A stretch of 64,000 nt of DNA from CAZICM01 sp964537685 (GCA_964537685.1 CAZICM010000035.1:1-64000), one strand, 5' to 3'; shown: positions 43,934 through 53,988, numbered from the stretch's first letter. Translations and numbers: made by a program. The notes: generated by a model from the letters alone, not told the origin.

Positions 43934-45259
43934 CTAGGTGCCCGCGACTTGAATACCGTCGAACACCAAGGTCGGAGCGCGCGCCGCCGAATAGGGATAA
44001 GGATCGTTGCCGACGGCCACGAGCCGCTTCCACACCTCGAGATGCGAGCCTGAAATATTCATTTCGGCGATGGGCTCCGCGAGCTTGCCCGCGCGAATGG
44101 CAAAGCCCTGAATGCCGAGCGAAAAATCGCCTGTTGTGTCGTTGGAATTGCCTCCCAAAAAGCGCGACACAAAAATGCCTTCCTTCACATCGGCGATCAG
44201 CGTCTCCTGAGGCTTATCACCCAGCTTCCACATCAGATTGGATGTTGATCCTGTTGTGGGTGCTACTTTTAATTTTTTGCCGTAATAGGTATCGATTAAA
44301 TAAGTCTTTAAAACGCCGCCTTTAAAGAGAGCAATACGCTTGGCGGCGATACCCTCACCATCAAATAGGCGCGAGCCCAGCCCTTTCGGAACGAGCGGAT
44401 CGTCCTCGATATCCAGCACGGCGCTCGCAATCTGCGTATCGAGCTTGCCTTCCAAAAACGAACGGCGCTGCTGAAGTGCGGCTCCCGAAAGCGAACGCCC
44501 TAAAAAGCTATAAAATCTGCCCGAGGAGCGATGATCGATCACCATCGGCATCACGCCCGAGGCAATTTTTTTCGCCCCCTTGCGCAACAGTGTCCGTTCC
44601 GCAGCCTTCTGCCCGATTGACTCGAGGCGCGGAAGCTCGTTTTGATAGCGGCGAACGGCATATTCATAGTCTTCCGGACGCCGCCCATCGCCGTCTTTAA
44701 TGCTCACATTGACATCAGGCGAAAATACGGTCTCCTGGCTTCCGCCTTCAAATCCGTTTGAATGGACGCGAAATCTTTCCGTAAGTGAATCGCTTGTGGA
44801 TGCAGTGACCGATAAAATGGCTTCGGCACCCTTCACCGATCGGGCCGCCGCCTCCATAGCGAGGGCCGCTTTGCGGCGATCGATCGCGCTCAGGCTTGAA
44901 TACGCTGGATCGGAGAGCTGTAAATCCACCGATGCCTGACCTTTGTACAGCGATGGATCGGCCAACGATCGAAATGGATCCGGCGCCAAGGCCCGTGTCA
45001 ATGCGATCGCATTGTCGAGAAATACACTCAGTGCATCGCTTCTTAAATCGCTCGTGGAAACGGCCGAATAGCGGCCATCTACATAAAGCTGAACGCTTAG
45101 CCTCCGCGTCGTCGCCTCGGAAATCTTCTCGACTTTTCCATCGCGGACGCTCACGTCGACTTGACGCTCGGTGACCGTCTCCGCTGCTGCTTCCTTTGCG
45201 CCTTTGCTCTGCGCCAGCGCTACAGCCTCTTTTGCAATTTCAATCGATGATCGTGCCAT
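43934..45259 (-). CDS. tldE: TldE/PmbA-type subunit of the TldD/TldE protease
   Basis: This 441-residue member of the PmbA/TldD superfamily lacks the HExxxH metal motif, as expected for TldE, and keeps the family blocks TTRRLSVQLYVDGRYSAVSTSD, MPMVIDHRSSGRFYSF, FDGEGIAAKRIALFKGGVLKTYL and TTGDFSLGIQGF. In E. coli the TldD-TldE heterodimer is a cytosolic zinc protease that degrades unfolded peptides and processes microcin B17. No signal peptide is visible here (MARSSIEIAKEAV). It follows the tldD-like gene by 18 bp on the same strand. The lack of an export signal conflicts with the Tat signal on its partner. Confidence 0.88.
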   Translation of the reverse strand: MARSSIEIAKEAVALAQSKGAKEAAAETVTERQVDVSVRDGKVEKISEATTRRLSVQLYVDGRYSAVSTSDLRSDALSVFLDNAIALTRALAPDPFRSLADPSLYKGQASVDLQLSDPAYSSLSAIDRRKAALAMEAAARSVKGAEAILSVTASTSDSLTERFRVHSNGFEGGSQETVFSPDVNVSIKDGDGRRPEDYEYAVRRYQNELPRLESIGQKAAERTLLRKGAKKIASGVMPMVIDHRSSGRFYSFLGRSLSGAALQQRRSFLEGKLDTQIASAVLDIEDDPLVPKGLGSRLFDGEGIAAKRIALFKGGVLKTYLIDTYYGKKLKVAPTTGSTSNLMWKLGDKPQETLIADVKEGIFVSRFLGGNSNDTTGDFSLGIQGFAIRAGKLAEPIAEMNISGSHLEVWKRLVAVGNDPYPYSAARAPTLVFDGIQVAGT

Positions 45260-45277
45260 AACCCTAGACCTCCCCTC

Positions 45278-46852
45278 TTAAGCCTTTCGCCCGCCAACGG
45301 TAATCGAGGCCACGCGCACGGTGGGCATGCCCTGTGAAACAGGCACCATTTGCACGTCTTTCCCGCAGGTCCACCCGCCTTCATCGATAACCAGATCGTC
45401 ACCAACCATATCGATTTTCTCGAGCACCTTCGGACCATTGCCAATAATATTTACGTCCTTGATCGGCTTCGTCAGTTTGCCATTTTCAATGAGGAAGCCG
45501 TTTTTGACATAAAACGTGAAATCGCCCGCTCCGATTTCCACCTGGCCATTTGAAAAATTATTGCAGTAAATGCCGTTCTTCAGCGACGCGATGATCTCGT
45601 CTTTCTTATGCGGGCCGGCCAGCATGTACGTCGCGCGCATCCGGGGCATTGGCGCGAATTGATAACTCTGGCGCCGCCCATTGCCCGTAGGCTGCACCTT
45701 GTAATGATTGGCCGAAATCGAGTCGTGCAAATACGTCGTCAAAACGCCTTTTTCCACAAGGGTTGTCAATCCAGCCGCACGCCCCTCGTCGTCCACATTG
45801 ATTGAACCACGAGCGGATTGCTGAGATGCATCATCAACAATATTCACAAATGGCTTTGCGATGGGTTTGCCAATTTTGTCTGCATAAATCGACGTGCCTT
45901 TTCGATTAAAATCGGCCTCCATTCCATGGCCGATGGCTTCATGCAGAAGAATGCCGGAAGAACCTGCCGCCAATACAACAGGCATCTCTCCGACCGGCGC
46001 CTGAACGGCATCAAACAATACGGTTGTGCGGGCAACCGCTTCGCGCACAACCCTCGCCAGGCGCTCTTTCGTATAAAACTCAAAACCACTGCGCCCCGCG
46101 ATATTGTACCCATTGCTTTCGCGCTTGCCGTTTTGCTCCGCGACGCAATTCACGTAAAGCCCCGTCATCGGCTGAAAATCTTCGACCATCCGGCCATTGG
46201 AGTCGGCAATTAAAATGGCGCCGGCCTCATCAAATAAAAATACCGAAATCTTTTTTATCCTGCCGTCGCCCTTAAAGGCTTCGGTGTTGATTTCATTCAG
46301 AATGGGCAGCTTTTGCTCGGGTTTAATATCCTCCCATCGCATTTTGAGGGGATAACGCTGAGGTAATTGGCTGTCAATTCGAAAAGATTGAGCCGCCGGG
46401 CGCGCTGGACCATCCGCGATAGCCGCTGCTGTTTGAGCGGCCCGCTTCAATGCTTCAGCCGTGAGCTCTTCGGTAAAGCCGTAACCCGTCTGATCGCCCT
46501 TCACCACCCGCACGCCGACGCCCAGCTCCACCTTGGTGAAAGCCTTGTTTACAGCCCCATCCTCGAGCGCCATATTGTTGGAGACACGGTGCTGGAAAAA
46601 TAAATCCGCGTAGTCTCCGCCCTTGGACATCGCTTCTGAAAGCGTTTCGCGGATCATGGCCTCGGTGACGCCAAAGCGTGAAAAATAGCCTACGCGCGCC
46701 GTGTCAGCGGAAGCATTCACGGCCAGCGCGCTGGGTTTTTCAAGGGCAGCCTCCCCGCAGCCGAGCAAAAAAGCGCCCGCGGAAAGAGCAGCCGCGGACG
46801 AGAGACTTAATTCAACGAATTGTCGCCGGTTAATTCGATCGGAATGAGCCAT
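45278..46852 (-). CDS. tldD: TldD-type metalloprotease with Tat lipoprotein signal
   Basis: This 524-residue TldD-family zinc protease has its metal motif in LLHEAIGHGMEADF (His304, Glu305, His309). It shares YFSRFGVTEAMIRETLSEA and VELGVGVRVVKGDQTGYGF with relatives. The N-terminus is a twin-arginine signal (NRRQFVEL, then an Ala/Ser-rich helix) ending in AFLLGC, a perfect lipobox, so it is predicted to cross the membrane folded and be lipid-anchored. ATG at 46852 was chosen for its AAGGAAG eight bases upstream; Mets at 46879 and 46915 are in frame. It is the first gene of the pair with tldE. Confidence 0.88.
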   Translation of the reverse strand: MAHSDRINRRQFVELSLSSAAALSAGAFLLGCGEAALEKPSALAVNASADTARVGYFSRFGVTEAMIRETLSEAMSKGGDYADLFFQHRVSNNMALEDGAVNKAFTKVELGVGVRVVKGDQTGYGFTEELTAEALKRAAQTAAAIADGPARPAAQSFRIDSQLPQRYPLKMRWEDIKPEQKLPILNEINTEAFKGDGRIKKISVFLFDEAGAILIADSNGRMVEDFQPMTGLYVNCVAEQNGKRESNGYNIAGRSGFEFYTKERLARVVREAVARTTVLFDAVQAPVGEMPVVLAAGSSGILLHEAIGHGMEADFNRKGTSIYADKIGKPIAKPFVNIVDDASQQSARGSINVDDEGRAAGLTTLVEKGVLTTYLHDSISANHYKVQPTGNGRRQSYQFAPMPRMRATYMLAGPHKKDEIIASLKNGIYCNNFSNGQVEIGAGDFTFYVKNGFLIENGKLTKPIKDVNIIGNGPKVLEKIDMVGDDLVIDEGGWTCGKDVQMVPVSQGMPTVRVASITVGGRKA

Positions 46853-47028
46853 GACTTTGCTTCCTTGAGGGCGCTTCATTGAAATGTGGCCCTCGAAAAA
46901 ATGATTCTGATGCAATAAGCGATTGAACGGGCAATCCTATTTCGGCTTTGCAGGGAATGGCAGAACGAGTGCAGTGAAATGGGCGGGTTTTTAAATAAGC
47001 GGGCCGCGGGGCAGCTTAGAAGGGGCTC

Positions 47029-48375
47029 TCAGTCTTGGCGGCGCGTTGTTTTGGCCGTGCCCTCCAGCCCCTCTGCGCGCGCGGCGGCGGCCACCGCTTC
47101 TGCCACCGCATGATGAACGCCCGTATTGAGCGGTGAAGGAACGACCTCGCCTTTTTCAGCGTGAGCCGCAATGGTTTTGGACGCGGCCAGCATCATTCCC
47201 TGCGTAATCGAACGGCTCTTCGACGACAGCGCGCCCCGGAACAATCCCGGGAAGGCGAGTGCGTTATTGATCGAACGCCCGTCGGCCGCAAAGACCGCTC
47301 CCGCCGCCAGCGCATCGCGCGGATCGATTTCAGGGTCTGGATTCGACAGAGGAAAAAGCACTTGGCCTTTTCTCACCAGCGAAGGCGAAATAAGCCCAGG
47401 TTTCCCCGTGGCCGCGATGACGATATCGGCTTTGCTCATAATGGTTTCCATTGTAACGGATTGAGCACCCAATGCTTGAATACGTTCAATGGCTAACGGA
47501 TTGGGATCAAATACCATCACATGACCCACTCCATACGCCATCATGAGGCTTGCAATGGCGCCTCCGGCAGCACCGAGGCCAATTTGGCCGACAGTAGCGT
47601 TTTTCAGATCGATACCCGTGAGCTGGCACGCGTTCATCACGGCGCTCAGCGCCACCGTTGCGGTTCCATGCTGATCGTCATGCATCACAGGCTTATCCAA
47701 TTTAGCCTTCAGCTCGTCCTCAATCTGATAGCAATCCGGAATTCGGATATCCTCCAAATGGATTCCGCCGAACGTGAGTGATAACAACATGACTGTTTCG
47801 ATAAACTTAGGCACGTCAAGTGTATCGATCAAAATGGGTGTCGCGCTAATTTGCGCAAAGCGATCGTAGAGAACGGCTTTGCCTTCCATGACGGGCATGC
47901 TAGCGAGCGGACCCACATTTCCAAGCCCAAGAACGCGCGTTCCATTGGTAAAAATGCCCACCGAATTGCCAATCGTTGTCAAGTCCCTCGCCATTTCGGG
48001 ATGTTTTTCGATGGCCTTGGCAACACGGGCGACACCGGGCGTATAGATATAGCGAAGATCACGAAGGCGTTTTAATTTCACACGGCTTGTCGAGTGCAGT
48101 TTGCCGCCCTGATGGCATTCAAATACCCGGTCTGTGACCGAAAGGATTTCCGCCCCCTCCACCTTGGATATGGCCGCGAGGACATGATTGGTATGCGCCT
48201 CGTCCGCCGTTTCAATGGTCACCTCCCGGACTGAATCTTCCTCGCCTAGCTTGAGCGTCGTAATATCTCCGAGCAGCGCGCCCTGCTCTGCGATCGCTTC
48301 CGCAAAGCGGGCTAATTGACCGGGCCGGTGCTTGAGCCGCACATGCAATACCGTATCGATGCTTAATTTCTTCAT
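47029..48375 (-). CDS. NAD-type malic enzyme with N-terminal ACT domain
   Basis: This 448-residue enzyme oxidatively decarboxylates malate to pyruvate. Residues 8-80 form an ACT regulatory domain (VLHVRLKHRPGQLARFAEAI), which usually binds an amino acid. The malic-enzyme core has RYIYTPGVARVAKAIEKHP (catalytic Tyr), TNGTRVLGLGNVGP (nucleotide and substrate), FGGIHLEDIRIPDCYQIE, MHDDQHGTATV (metal Asp) and the second Rossmann segment IGLGAAGGAIASL. The short bacterial form with an ACT rather than a phosphotransacetylase domain is typical of several anaerobes and myxobacteria. It stands alone in its transcript apart from the Cys-rich lipoprotein gene upstream (28 bp). Confidence 0.9.
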   Translation of the reverse strand: MKKLSIDTVLHVRLKHRPGQLARFAEAIAEQGALLGDITTLKLGEEDSVREVTIETADEAHTNHVLAAISKVEGAEILSVTDRVFECHQGGKLHSTSRVKLKRLRDLRYIYTPGVARVAKAIEKHPEMARDLTTIGNSVGIFTNGTRVLGLGNVGPLASMPVMEGKAVLYDRFAQISATPILIDTLDVPKFIETVMLLSLTFGGIHLEDIRIPDCYQIEDELKAKLDKPVMHDDQHGTATVALSAVMNACQLTGIDLKNATVGQIGLGAAGGAIASLMMAYGVGHVMVFDPNPLAIERIQALGAQSVTMETIMSKADIVIAATGKPGLISPSLVRKGQVLFPLSNPDPEIDPRDALAAGAVFAADGRSINNALAFPGLFRGALSSKSRSITQGMMLAASKTIAAHAEKGEVVPSPLNTGVHHAVAEAVAAAARAEGLEGTAKTTRRQD

Positions 48376-48403
48376 AACGATAAAATGGATTCACACCCTG
48401 AGG

Positions 48404-48964
48404 TTAATCACCCATACAGCCTTCGAATTCGAGCCCGCAGCCATTGACAGGATCGCCGACGCAGCTCTGACATTCGGGTGTATCGAATGAGGTCGCGCAT
48501 GATCCATCGTCACAGGGGGCGGTGCAAGGCCCGCTGCATACACAGGCCACGAAAGCATTAAATAAATCGACAGATTCAGGGCAGAGTTCCGACGATTCGC
48601 CCGATAGGAATTTGGCGCATCCCGTGCAGGGCGTTGTGGGAATTGGAGTGCCCGCCGATGTCGAAGCCCCGGATGCGCAGCTCCGGTCGTTGCCTTTGCG
48701 CTTTTCGACTTCGTAGCAGCACACCGTCTCGCCATCCCGTTCGGCTTCGCTCAATACATCTTTAATGGGGCCCACGCAGCTTTGGCCGCCGAAACGCTTA
48801 AATGCATCGTCCCGCGAAGGGCATTCTCCGCGTTCGGCCGGCCAATCGAGGCAGGCCCGATCGGTGCAGCCCGTCATTAGAAAAAAAGCAAAACCCAGCG
48901 CACAGGCAATTCCAGCCGCGCCGCGCGAAGAAATGAATTGTCGGCCGTGGACAGTTGATCTCAT
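48404..48964 (-). CDS. Cys-rich lipoprotein, unknown function
   Basis: This 186-residue lipoprotein has signal GIACALGFAFFLMTGC with a good lipobox. The mature part holds about 20 cysteines, many in pairs or C-x2-C spacing (TVCCYEVEKR, PCTGCAKFL, FVACVCSGPC, ECQSCVG), pointing to a disulfide-stabilised domain outside the membrane. Such Cys-rich lipoproteins are frequent in Polyangia. It is divergent from the TPR protein gene and 28 bp upstream of the malic enzyme gene. No family can be named. Confidence 0.65.
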   Translation of the reverse strand: MRSTVHGRQFISSRGAAGIACALGFAFFLMTGCTDRACLDWPAERGECPSRDDAFKRFGGQSCVGPIKDVLSEAERDGETVCCYEVEKRKGNDRSCASGASTSAGTPIPTTPCTGCAKFLSGESSELCPESVDLFNAFVACVCSGPCTAPCDDGSCATSFDTPECQSCVGDPVNGCGLEFEGCMGD

Positions 48965-49078
48965 TGTGCGGGCATCGTAGCGAAAGCAGCCCATGGAAAC
49001 TAGGCTTTCGCGGGTTCAAAGAAGTGTGAACGAAATGCGGTCGCGGGTGTCTCTGGCGAAACGAAAGGCGAGCGCGTG

Positions 49079-50902
49079 ATGAATACGAAAGGATTGTCCT
49101 CCATGGATAAAATATTGAGCTTATGCGTGGCGGCGGCGATTTCCACACCTGCGGCGATGGCTTTTTCAGACGTGCCGCCCCCAAATCCTTCCCGGACAGA
49201 AAATGCCGAAGGCGCCAAGCTTCGATATCAAGAAAGCCGAAAACACCTCGAGGAAAATCGCTTTGATGCTGCGGCGGCTGGGTTTCGGGAAGTCGCGCTC
49301 AAGCATTCCGATTTGGATATCGGCGCATTATCTGTTCCCCTTTATTTTGAGGCTATTTCAAAACAAATAACCAGTTTGGCCGAGGCTCCGCTCAACGAAG
49401 CTTCGGGCACGGCTGCCGAGCTCCACGATATTTATTGTGGGCAGCGCAAAAACTCTGCGGACAAAGAACTGTGCGGCAAAATAACGCGCATTCATTGCGA
49501 TTTGGTGAGGCTGGCGGCCGAGAAACTCATTAAAAAAAGCGATCAAGGCGGCACAGATCAGCGCGACAATGCGGGAGCGGCCGGCGATCTTTATTTTTCG
49601 CTGGTGCGCCTGTACGGCGGCACAGAAGAACAGTTGCGCGGCGCTTCCTGCGGGCGGATGGACGAAATTCTCTATAATGCCGGCACATCGTACCGAAGCG
49701 CGGGCCGGGCTTTTGAGGGGCTCAAGGCATTTCAATTGCTGGCCGATTCAAAAAAGGCGTTTCCGGGCTCGGCATTGGTTTCCAAAGCGGCTTACGAAGC
49801 CGGAAACATATCGTTGACACTCGGTGAATTCGCCGACGCTGCTGGCTATTTTGAGCGGTATGCCAAAGAAAGTCCGGCGGATCAGCGCGCTTCCGAGGCA
49901 TTGAGCGACGCGCTGATATTAAGGCTCGGGCTTTCGGAAGGGGGCCACGCGGAAGAAGATGCCGCTCTTTTTCAGAAATTATTTGGTGCCAAACAGGCTG
50001 CCCGTTCTGCGAATATCAGCCTAGCCCTTGGAATGCATCATATTGATCATGGTAACTTTCAAGGTGCAGAGCGCCAATTATCCAAATCGATTTCATTGAT
50101 TGACAAATCGGGCACCCTTACTGTGGCGATTCAGGCGCATGCCGCGCTTGGCCGGGCTTATTCAGAGCTTAAAAAAGAGACCGACGCCGACAAGCAATAC
50201 CAATTTATCTTAAGCGCCTTCCGCGACCCTTTCCAGGCCGTTAAGCGCATTACGAGCCAAGAGCCGGGCTCGAGCGATAGGCAATTGGGAAAGGCATTAA
50301 CGGCCCTGGGTGAGGCTTATTTTTATTTCGCCGAGAAAGAAGGGGCAAAAGCCAATGGAGAAAAGCTTCCTCTGCCCAAAGGCGGCAAGAGTGCTTTGTC
50401 CACCTATCCGCGAGACCTTCAGCCCGTGCTGCTGCGCAGGCGCGCCGCCATTGAAAATGCCGAAAAAGCCTATTTAAAAGTATTGGATATTCAGCCCATG
50501 CCGCCGCCTAAGTGGGTTGTGGCCTCGGGGTCGCGCGTTGCGGATATGTGGACTAATTTGACCAATGAATTAAAATCGATCGGATTGGCTATGAAAAAGG
50601 AGTTCAAGCCCGATGAAGGCAAGGCTGTGTATGAGCAATTCATCGATGCTTCAATGCCATGGTTTGAGCGGGCAAAACGAGCATCCAAAACCTGTCTGGA
50701 TTATTCGGTTAAGTTTGCCCATTTCAGCGAATACTCAAAGCGCTGCGAGGCTTGGCTCACGGCTAATGTTCCAAAAGAAGTGCCCCCCATTACGGAGCTA
50801 TTGCCCCGCTTTCAATTGAGCACGGCGCCTTTTTTAATTCCCAATAAGCCATTCGCCCCGCCAGAAGATCGCCCTACTTCGGCTTCTGGTTCTTCGCCTT
50901 GA
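49079..50902 (+). CDS. Periplasmic TPR protein
   Basis: This 607-residue secreted protein has a signal peptide KILSLCVAAAISTPAAMA, then at least six TPR-like helical pairs (GAKLRYQESRKHLEENRFDAA, AYEAGNISLTLGEFADAAGYFERY, IQAHAALGRAYSELKKETDADKQY). A conserved-looking end segment MPWFERAKRASKTCLDYSVKF is followed by a Pro-rich tail. There is no lipobox. The overall plan recalls the TPR proteins of the Myxococcus gliding and envelope machinery (GltD/GltE types), but that is a weak resemblance and no other glt gene is nearby. ATG at 49079 follows AAAGGCGAG; ATG at 49103 is a fair alternative. The 3' end overlaps the convergent dehydrogenase gene by 29 bases. Confidence 0.65.
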   Translation: MNTKGLSSMDKILSLCVAAAISTPAAMAFSDVPPPNPSRTENAEGAKLRYQESRKHLEENRFDAAAAGFREVALKHSDLDIGALSVPLYFEAISKQITSLAEAPLNEASGTAAELHDIYCGQRKNSADKELCGKITRIHCDLVRLAAEKLIKKSDQGGTDQRDNAGAAGDLYFSLVRLYGGTEEQLRGASCGRMDEILYNAGTSYRSAGRAFEGLKAFQLLADSKKAFPGSALVSKAAYEAGNISLTLGEFADAAGYFERYAKESPADQRASEALSDALILRLGLSEGGHAEEDAALFQKLFGAKQAARSANISLALGMHHIDHGNFQGAERQLSKSISLIDKSGTLTVAIQAHAALGRAYSELKKETDADKQYQFILSAFRDPFQAVKRITSQEPGSSDRQLGKALTALGEAYFYFAEKEGAKANGEKLPLPKGGKSALSTYPRDLQPVLLRRRAAIENAEKAYLKVLDIQPMPPPKWVVASGSRVADMWTNLTNELKSIGLAMKKEFKPDEGKAVYEQFIDASMPWFERAKRASKTCLDYSVKFAHFSEYSKRCEAWLTANVPKEVPPITELLPRFQLSTAPFLIPNKPFAPPEDRPTSASGSSP

Positions 50903-51701
50903 TCTCGGATTGCTTACGCCTCCCCTTTTGAAGCAATGCCGGCAATAGCGTGCTCGACAGCTCCGGCGCGGCCGAAGACAGTCTCGCCAGCGCTCCTCTC
51001 GAAAATGGAATCGTCAATTCTATCGGTTTTGTAGGAATAACTTTCTCAATGACCGCGCGCGAAATATCGTGGACCGAAAGAGCATCGCTTCCCGAAAACG
51101 TAAGCGCGGCCTCTTCGTGATGGACCTGAAGATCCAGCATCGGCGTCGAGACGGCATCCGGCATAATCAGGCTTACGGCAATACCGTGGGCTTTTAATTC
51201 AAATGCCGAGGCCAGCGTAAAGCCGCGCACCGCGAATTTGGACGCCGCGTACAGCGCGAGGCCGGGAACAGGCGCCAGTGAAGCGAGCGACCCAAAATTA
51301 ATAATATGGCCCGACCGTTTGGGAACCATCCGGGCCGCCGCTGCCCGTGTACCCAAAATCGTTCCTTTGGTATTGACATCCAAATGAAAATCGACCTCAT
51401 CCGTTTGTATTTCATGCACATAGCCCGGCTTTAAGACGCCGGCGATATTCATGACAATATCAATCGGTCCCCATTTATTTTCGGCGAGGGCCAGAGCGTC
51501 TTCCCAATCGTCCTTATTGCGCACATCGAGCTTGCGCAGCGCCGCATGGCGCCCGCTCCATCCGAGCTCTTCCGCCTGGGAAATAAGGGCTTTCTCATTC
51601 ACATCCGTGGCAAGCACGAAGTAGCCGCGGGAAAGCAAGTCCGACGCAAGCCTGCGGCCAATTCCGCTGGCACATCCAGTGAGCACACATACGCGCGGCA
51701 T
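50874..51701 (-). CDS. Short-chain dehydrogenase/reductase
   Basis: This 275-residue classical SDR has the cofactor loop TGCASGIG at residues 8-15, the NAG-type strand as MNIAGVLKPG, catalytic Ser in NFGSLASLAPVPG and the YAASK pair. DATDVN-like acidic residues after beta-2 (VLATDVNEK) favour NAD. A C-terminal tail rich in Lys and Gln (KGRRKQSEIKAKNQ) extends beyond the fold. The start at 51701 has AAAGGAAA at normal spacing. The substrate cannot be read. It is divergent from the histidine kinase gene across 94 bp. Confidence 0.8.
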   Translation of the reverse strand: MPRVCVLTGCASGIGRRLASDLLSRGYFVLATDVNEKALISQAEELGWSGRHAALRKLDVRNKDDWEDALALAENKWGPIDIVMNIAGVLKPGYVHEIQTDEVDFHLDVNTKGTILGTRAAAARMVPKRSGHIINFGSLASLAPVPGLALYAASKFAVRGFTLASAFELKAHGIAVSLIMPDAVSTPMLDLQVHHEEAALTFSGSDALSVHDISRAVIEKVIPTKPIELTIPFSRGALARLSSAAPELSSTLLPALLQKGRRKQSEIKAKNQKPK

Positions 51702-51795
51702 CGGGTATTTCCTTTCGTTTGGGATACAAATGAATACGCAACAATTGTGTTTTTGTGAAGCACACGCCTTCAAAAATGAATAATATCGCCCGTGC

Positions 51796-53988
51796 ATGCG
51801 CCCGCTGTGGATTGGGAAGCGATTTGTAGTTTTATGGCTTTGCTTGTTGATTTCACTGTTTTCTCAGGTGATTTGGGCGCGCGCTGAACCTATTTCAATG
51901 CCTGCCGTTCTGCTCGGGGCCGGAGCCGAGCTTTTCCGCCATCCTCTCGCTGGCCATTTGGAAGTATTGATCGATCAATCGAAGAGCCTCAGCCTCGGCG
52001 AGCTGAGGAATGAGCCCTATTCTACTTCATTCAGCGCTTTTCCAAAAGAAGGTATTTGGAAGCAATCTCCTTCCGGGGCATTTTGGCTCCGCTTTCAAAT
52101 TAAAAATGATCAGGATGGTAGCGATACTGTTGCAATTGGCCCGTTCAGGAGCGAGCTCGCGGTGGAACTCTACCACTGGGCAGAAGGGCAAGAGCCTCAG
52201 AAGAAGGCGCTAAGCCCGTCCCAGCATTTTAGGGAGCGCGAAGTGCAATGGAAGGAGCCTTGGATTTTGGTTCCTCTGCAGGCCCGGGAAACCCGCACTG
52301 TATATCTCCGGTATGAAGCTCCTGAAGGCGGCTTTCTAAAAATAAATCCTACCATAACGACTGCGCATTCGATGATTATATCTGAAGGGCCGCGCCAATT
52401 GAATTGGTTCTTTGGAAACGGCATCTATGCTGGAATCATGTTTGCGATGACGCTTTACAATTTGTTTGTGTATTTGAGTATCCGGGACCGAAGCTATCTA
52501 TTTTATGTCGCATCCATTTCAACCTTTGGTGTTGTTGTTTTAGCCGCGGAAGAGATTGGCGTGCGCTATTTTTGGCCTTTTCGTCCGGGTTTTAGCCAAG
52601 AAGCGCAAACATGGCTCGGCATGATTTCGGGTTCGGCGGGGCTCTTATTTGTGCGGAGTTTTTTGGATACAAAAACAAATACACCTAAATTGGATAAATT
52701 GCTGATAGGAGGTATTGGCGTTTATGGTGCAGCGCTGGGGCTGCAATTGCTGGGGGCGAAGCTGGCCGCGGGTATTTTATTTGGCGCTTGCGGTTTGGTG
52801 ATGGGGCTGTCCGTGCTGGTGGCGGGCGTGGTGTGCGTGAAACGGGGATGGCGTCCAGCGAGGTATTTTTTAATTGCGTGGATTTTGATGATCGTGGGCG
52901 TTTGGGTTTCGCAGCCATTTTATATTGGATTGATGGAGGCTAATGGATGGATTGAAAACGCTTGGAAAATTGGGTCGGCGGCGGAGGTCACGCTGCTATC
53001 CTTTGCGCTGGCCGATCGGATTGGTCTATTACGCGAAGAAAATGAAAAGGCGCAGAAGGCTTTGGTCGAAAGCCAGGCCCGGGAGCTCGAGGCGTCGCAG
53101 CAAGCCGGGCGCGATTTGGAAGCACTTGTCCACGAACGCCTGGCCGAGCTTTCAGAGCGGAACAAAGATCTTGCGCGTTCCCGTGAGGAGCTGGCTCACG
53201 CGCGCGACGAAGCCATGGTGGCCAGCCGGGCCAAGAGTGTGTTTCTTGCGAATATGAGCCACGAGCTTCGAACGCCGCTCAATGCGATTATTGGCTACAG
53301 CGAATTGCTGCTTGAAGAATTGGCGGATCCTCGCAATGAAATGTCAAACGATCTTCGTAAAATTCGCGGCGCCGGAAAGCATTTGTTATCGCTGATCGAT
53401 AGTATTTTGGATATTTCGAAAATCGAAGCCGGCCGCATGGATCTTTCGTTCGGTGAAATGGATCTTCGGATTTTTCTCCTTGAAATTAGAGATACCGTGC
53501 ACCCGCTGCTCGAAAAGAATCACAATCACTTTGAATTGATCATTCAGCCTGACGCCGGGAAAATATTTACCGATGCGGCCCGCCTCCGGCAGGTGCTGTT
53601 GAATTTGCTCGGCAATGCGGCGAAGTTTACGGAGAACGGTCAGATCACTTTATCCGCGAAGCGGGAAAATAAGGGCGATCAAGATTGGATTGTCATGGCC
53701 GTTTCGGATACCGGTATTGGTATTCCACCTGATCAAATTGGACATTTATTTATGGAATATTCACAAGCGTCGCGGAGCGTGGCCAAAAAATTCGGCGGGA
53801 CTGGGCTTGGCCTAGCGATTAGCAGGCGCATTTGCAGGCTGCTCGGAGGCGATTTATGGGCCTCGAGCGAAGGGGTTCCCGGCAAGGGCACTGTATTTAC
53901 GCTCCGCATTCCGGCGCGGCCCAAGAGGCCAGAGCCACCTATGGCCGATGAGGATAAAGAAAGCGGCCTTCCTTCGAGGCGAGCTTGA
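51796..53988 (+). CDS. 7TM-DISM sensor histidine kinase
   Basis: This 730-residue sensor has a signal-like first helix, then an extracellular 7TMR-DISMED2-type beta domain (about 30-195, with GAFWLRFQI and ARETRTVYLRYEA). Seven membrane helices of the DISM type follow (about 205-400; NGIYAGIMFAMTLYNLFVYL is the diagnostic first one), then a coiled coil, HisKA with phosphoacceptor His489 in MSHELRTPLNAIIGY, and HATPase with LLNLLGNAAKFTENG, DTGIGIP and GGTGLGLAISRRI. There is no attached receiver, and no response regulator gene is next to it, so it is an orphan kinase. DISM sensors are thought to bind carbohydrates or other small ligands. The 3' end overlaps the convergent DUF2085 gene by 50 bases. 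Confidence 0.9.
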   Translation: MRPLWIGKRFVVLWLCLLISLFSQVIWARAEPISMPAVLLGAGAELFRHPLAGHLEVLIDQSKSLSLGELRNEPYSTSFSAFPKEGIWKQSPSGAFWLRFQIKNDQDGSDTVAIGPFRSELAVELYHWAEGQEPQKKALSPSQHFREREVQWKEPWILVPLQARETRTVYLRYEAPEGGFLKINPTITTAHSMIISEGPRQLNWFFGNGIYAGIMFAMTLYNLFVYLSIRDRSYLFYVASISTFGVVVLAAEEIGVRYFWPFRPGFSQEAQTWLGMISGSAGLLFVRSFLDTKTNTPKLDKLLIGGIGVYGAALGLQLLGAKLAAGILFGACGLVMGLSVLVAGVVCVKRGWRPARYFLIAWILMIVGVWVSQPFYIGLMEANGWIENAWKIGSAAEVTLLSFALADRIGLLREENEKAQKALVESQARELEASQQAGRDLEALVHERLAELSERNKDLARSREELAHARDEAMVASRAKSVFLANMSHELRTPLNAIIGYSELLLEELADPRNEMSNDLRKIRGAGKHLLSLIDSILDISKIEAGRMDLSFGEMDLRIFLLEIRDTVHPLLEKNHNHFELIIQPDAGKIFTDAARLRQVLLNLLGNAAKFTENGQITLSAKRENKGDQDWIVMAVSDTGIGIPPDQIGHLFMEYSQASRSVAKKFGGTGLGLAISRRICRLLGGDLWASSEGVPGKGTVFTLRIPARPKRPEPPMADEDKESGLPSRRA

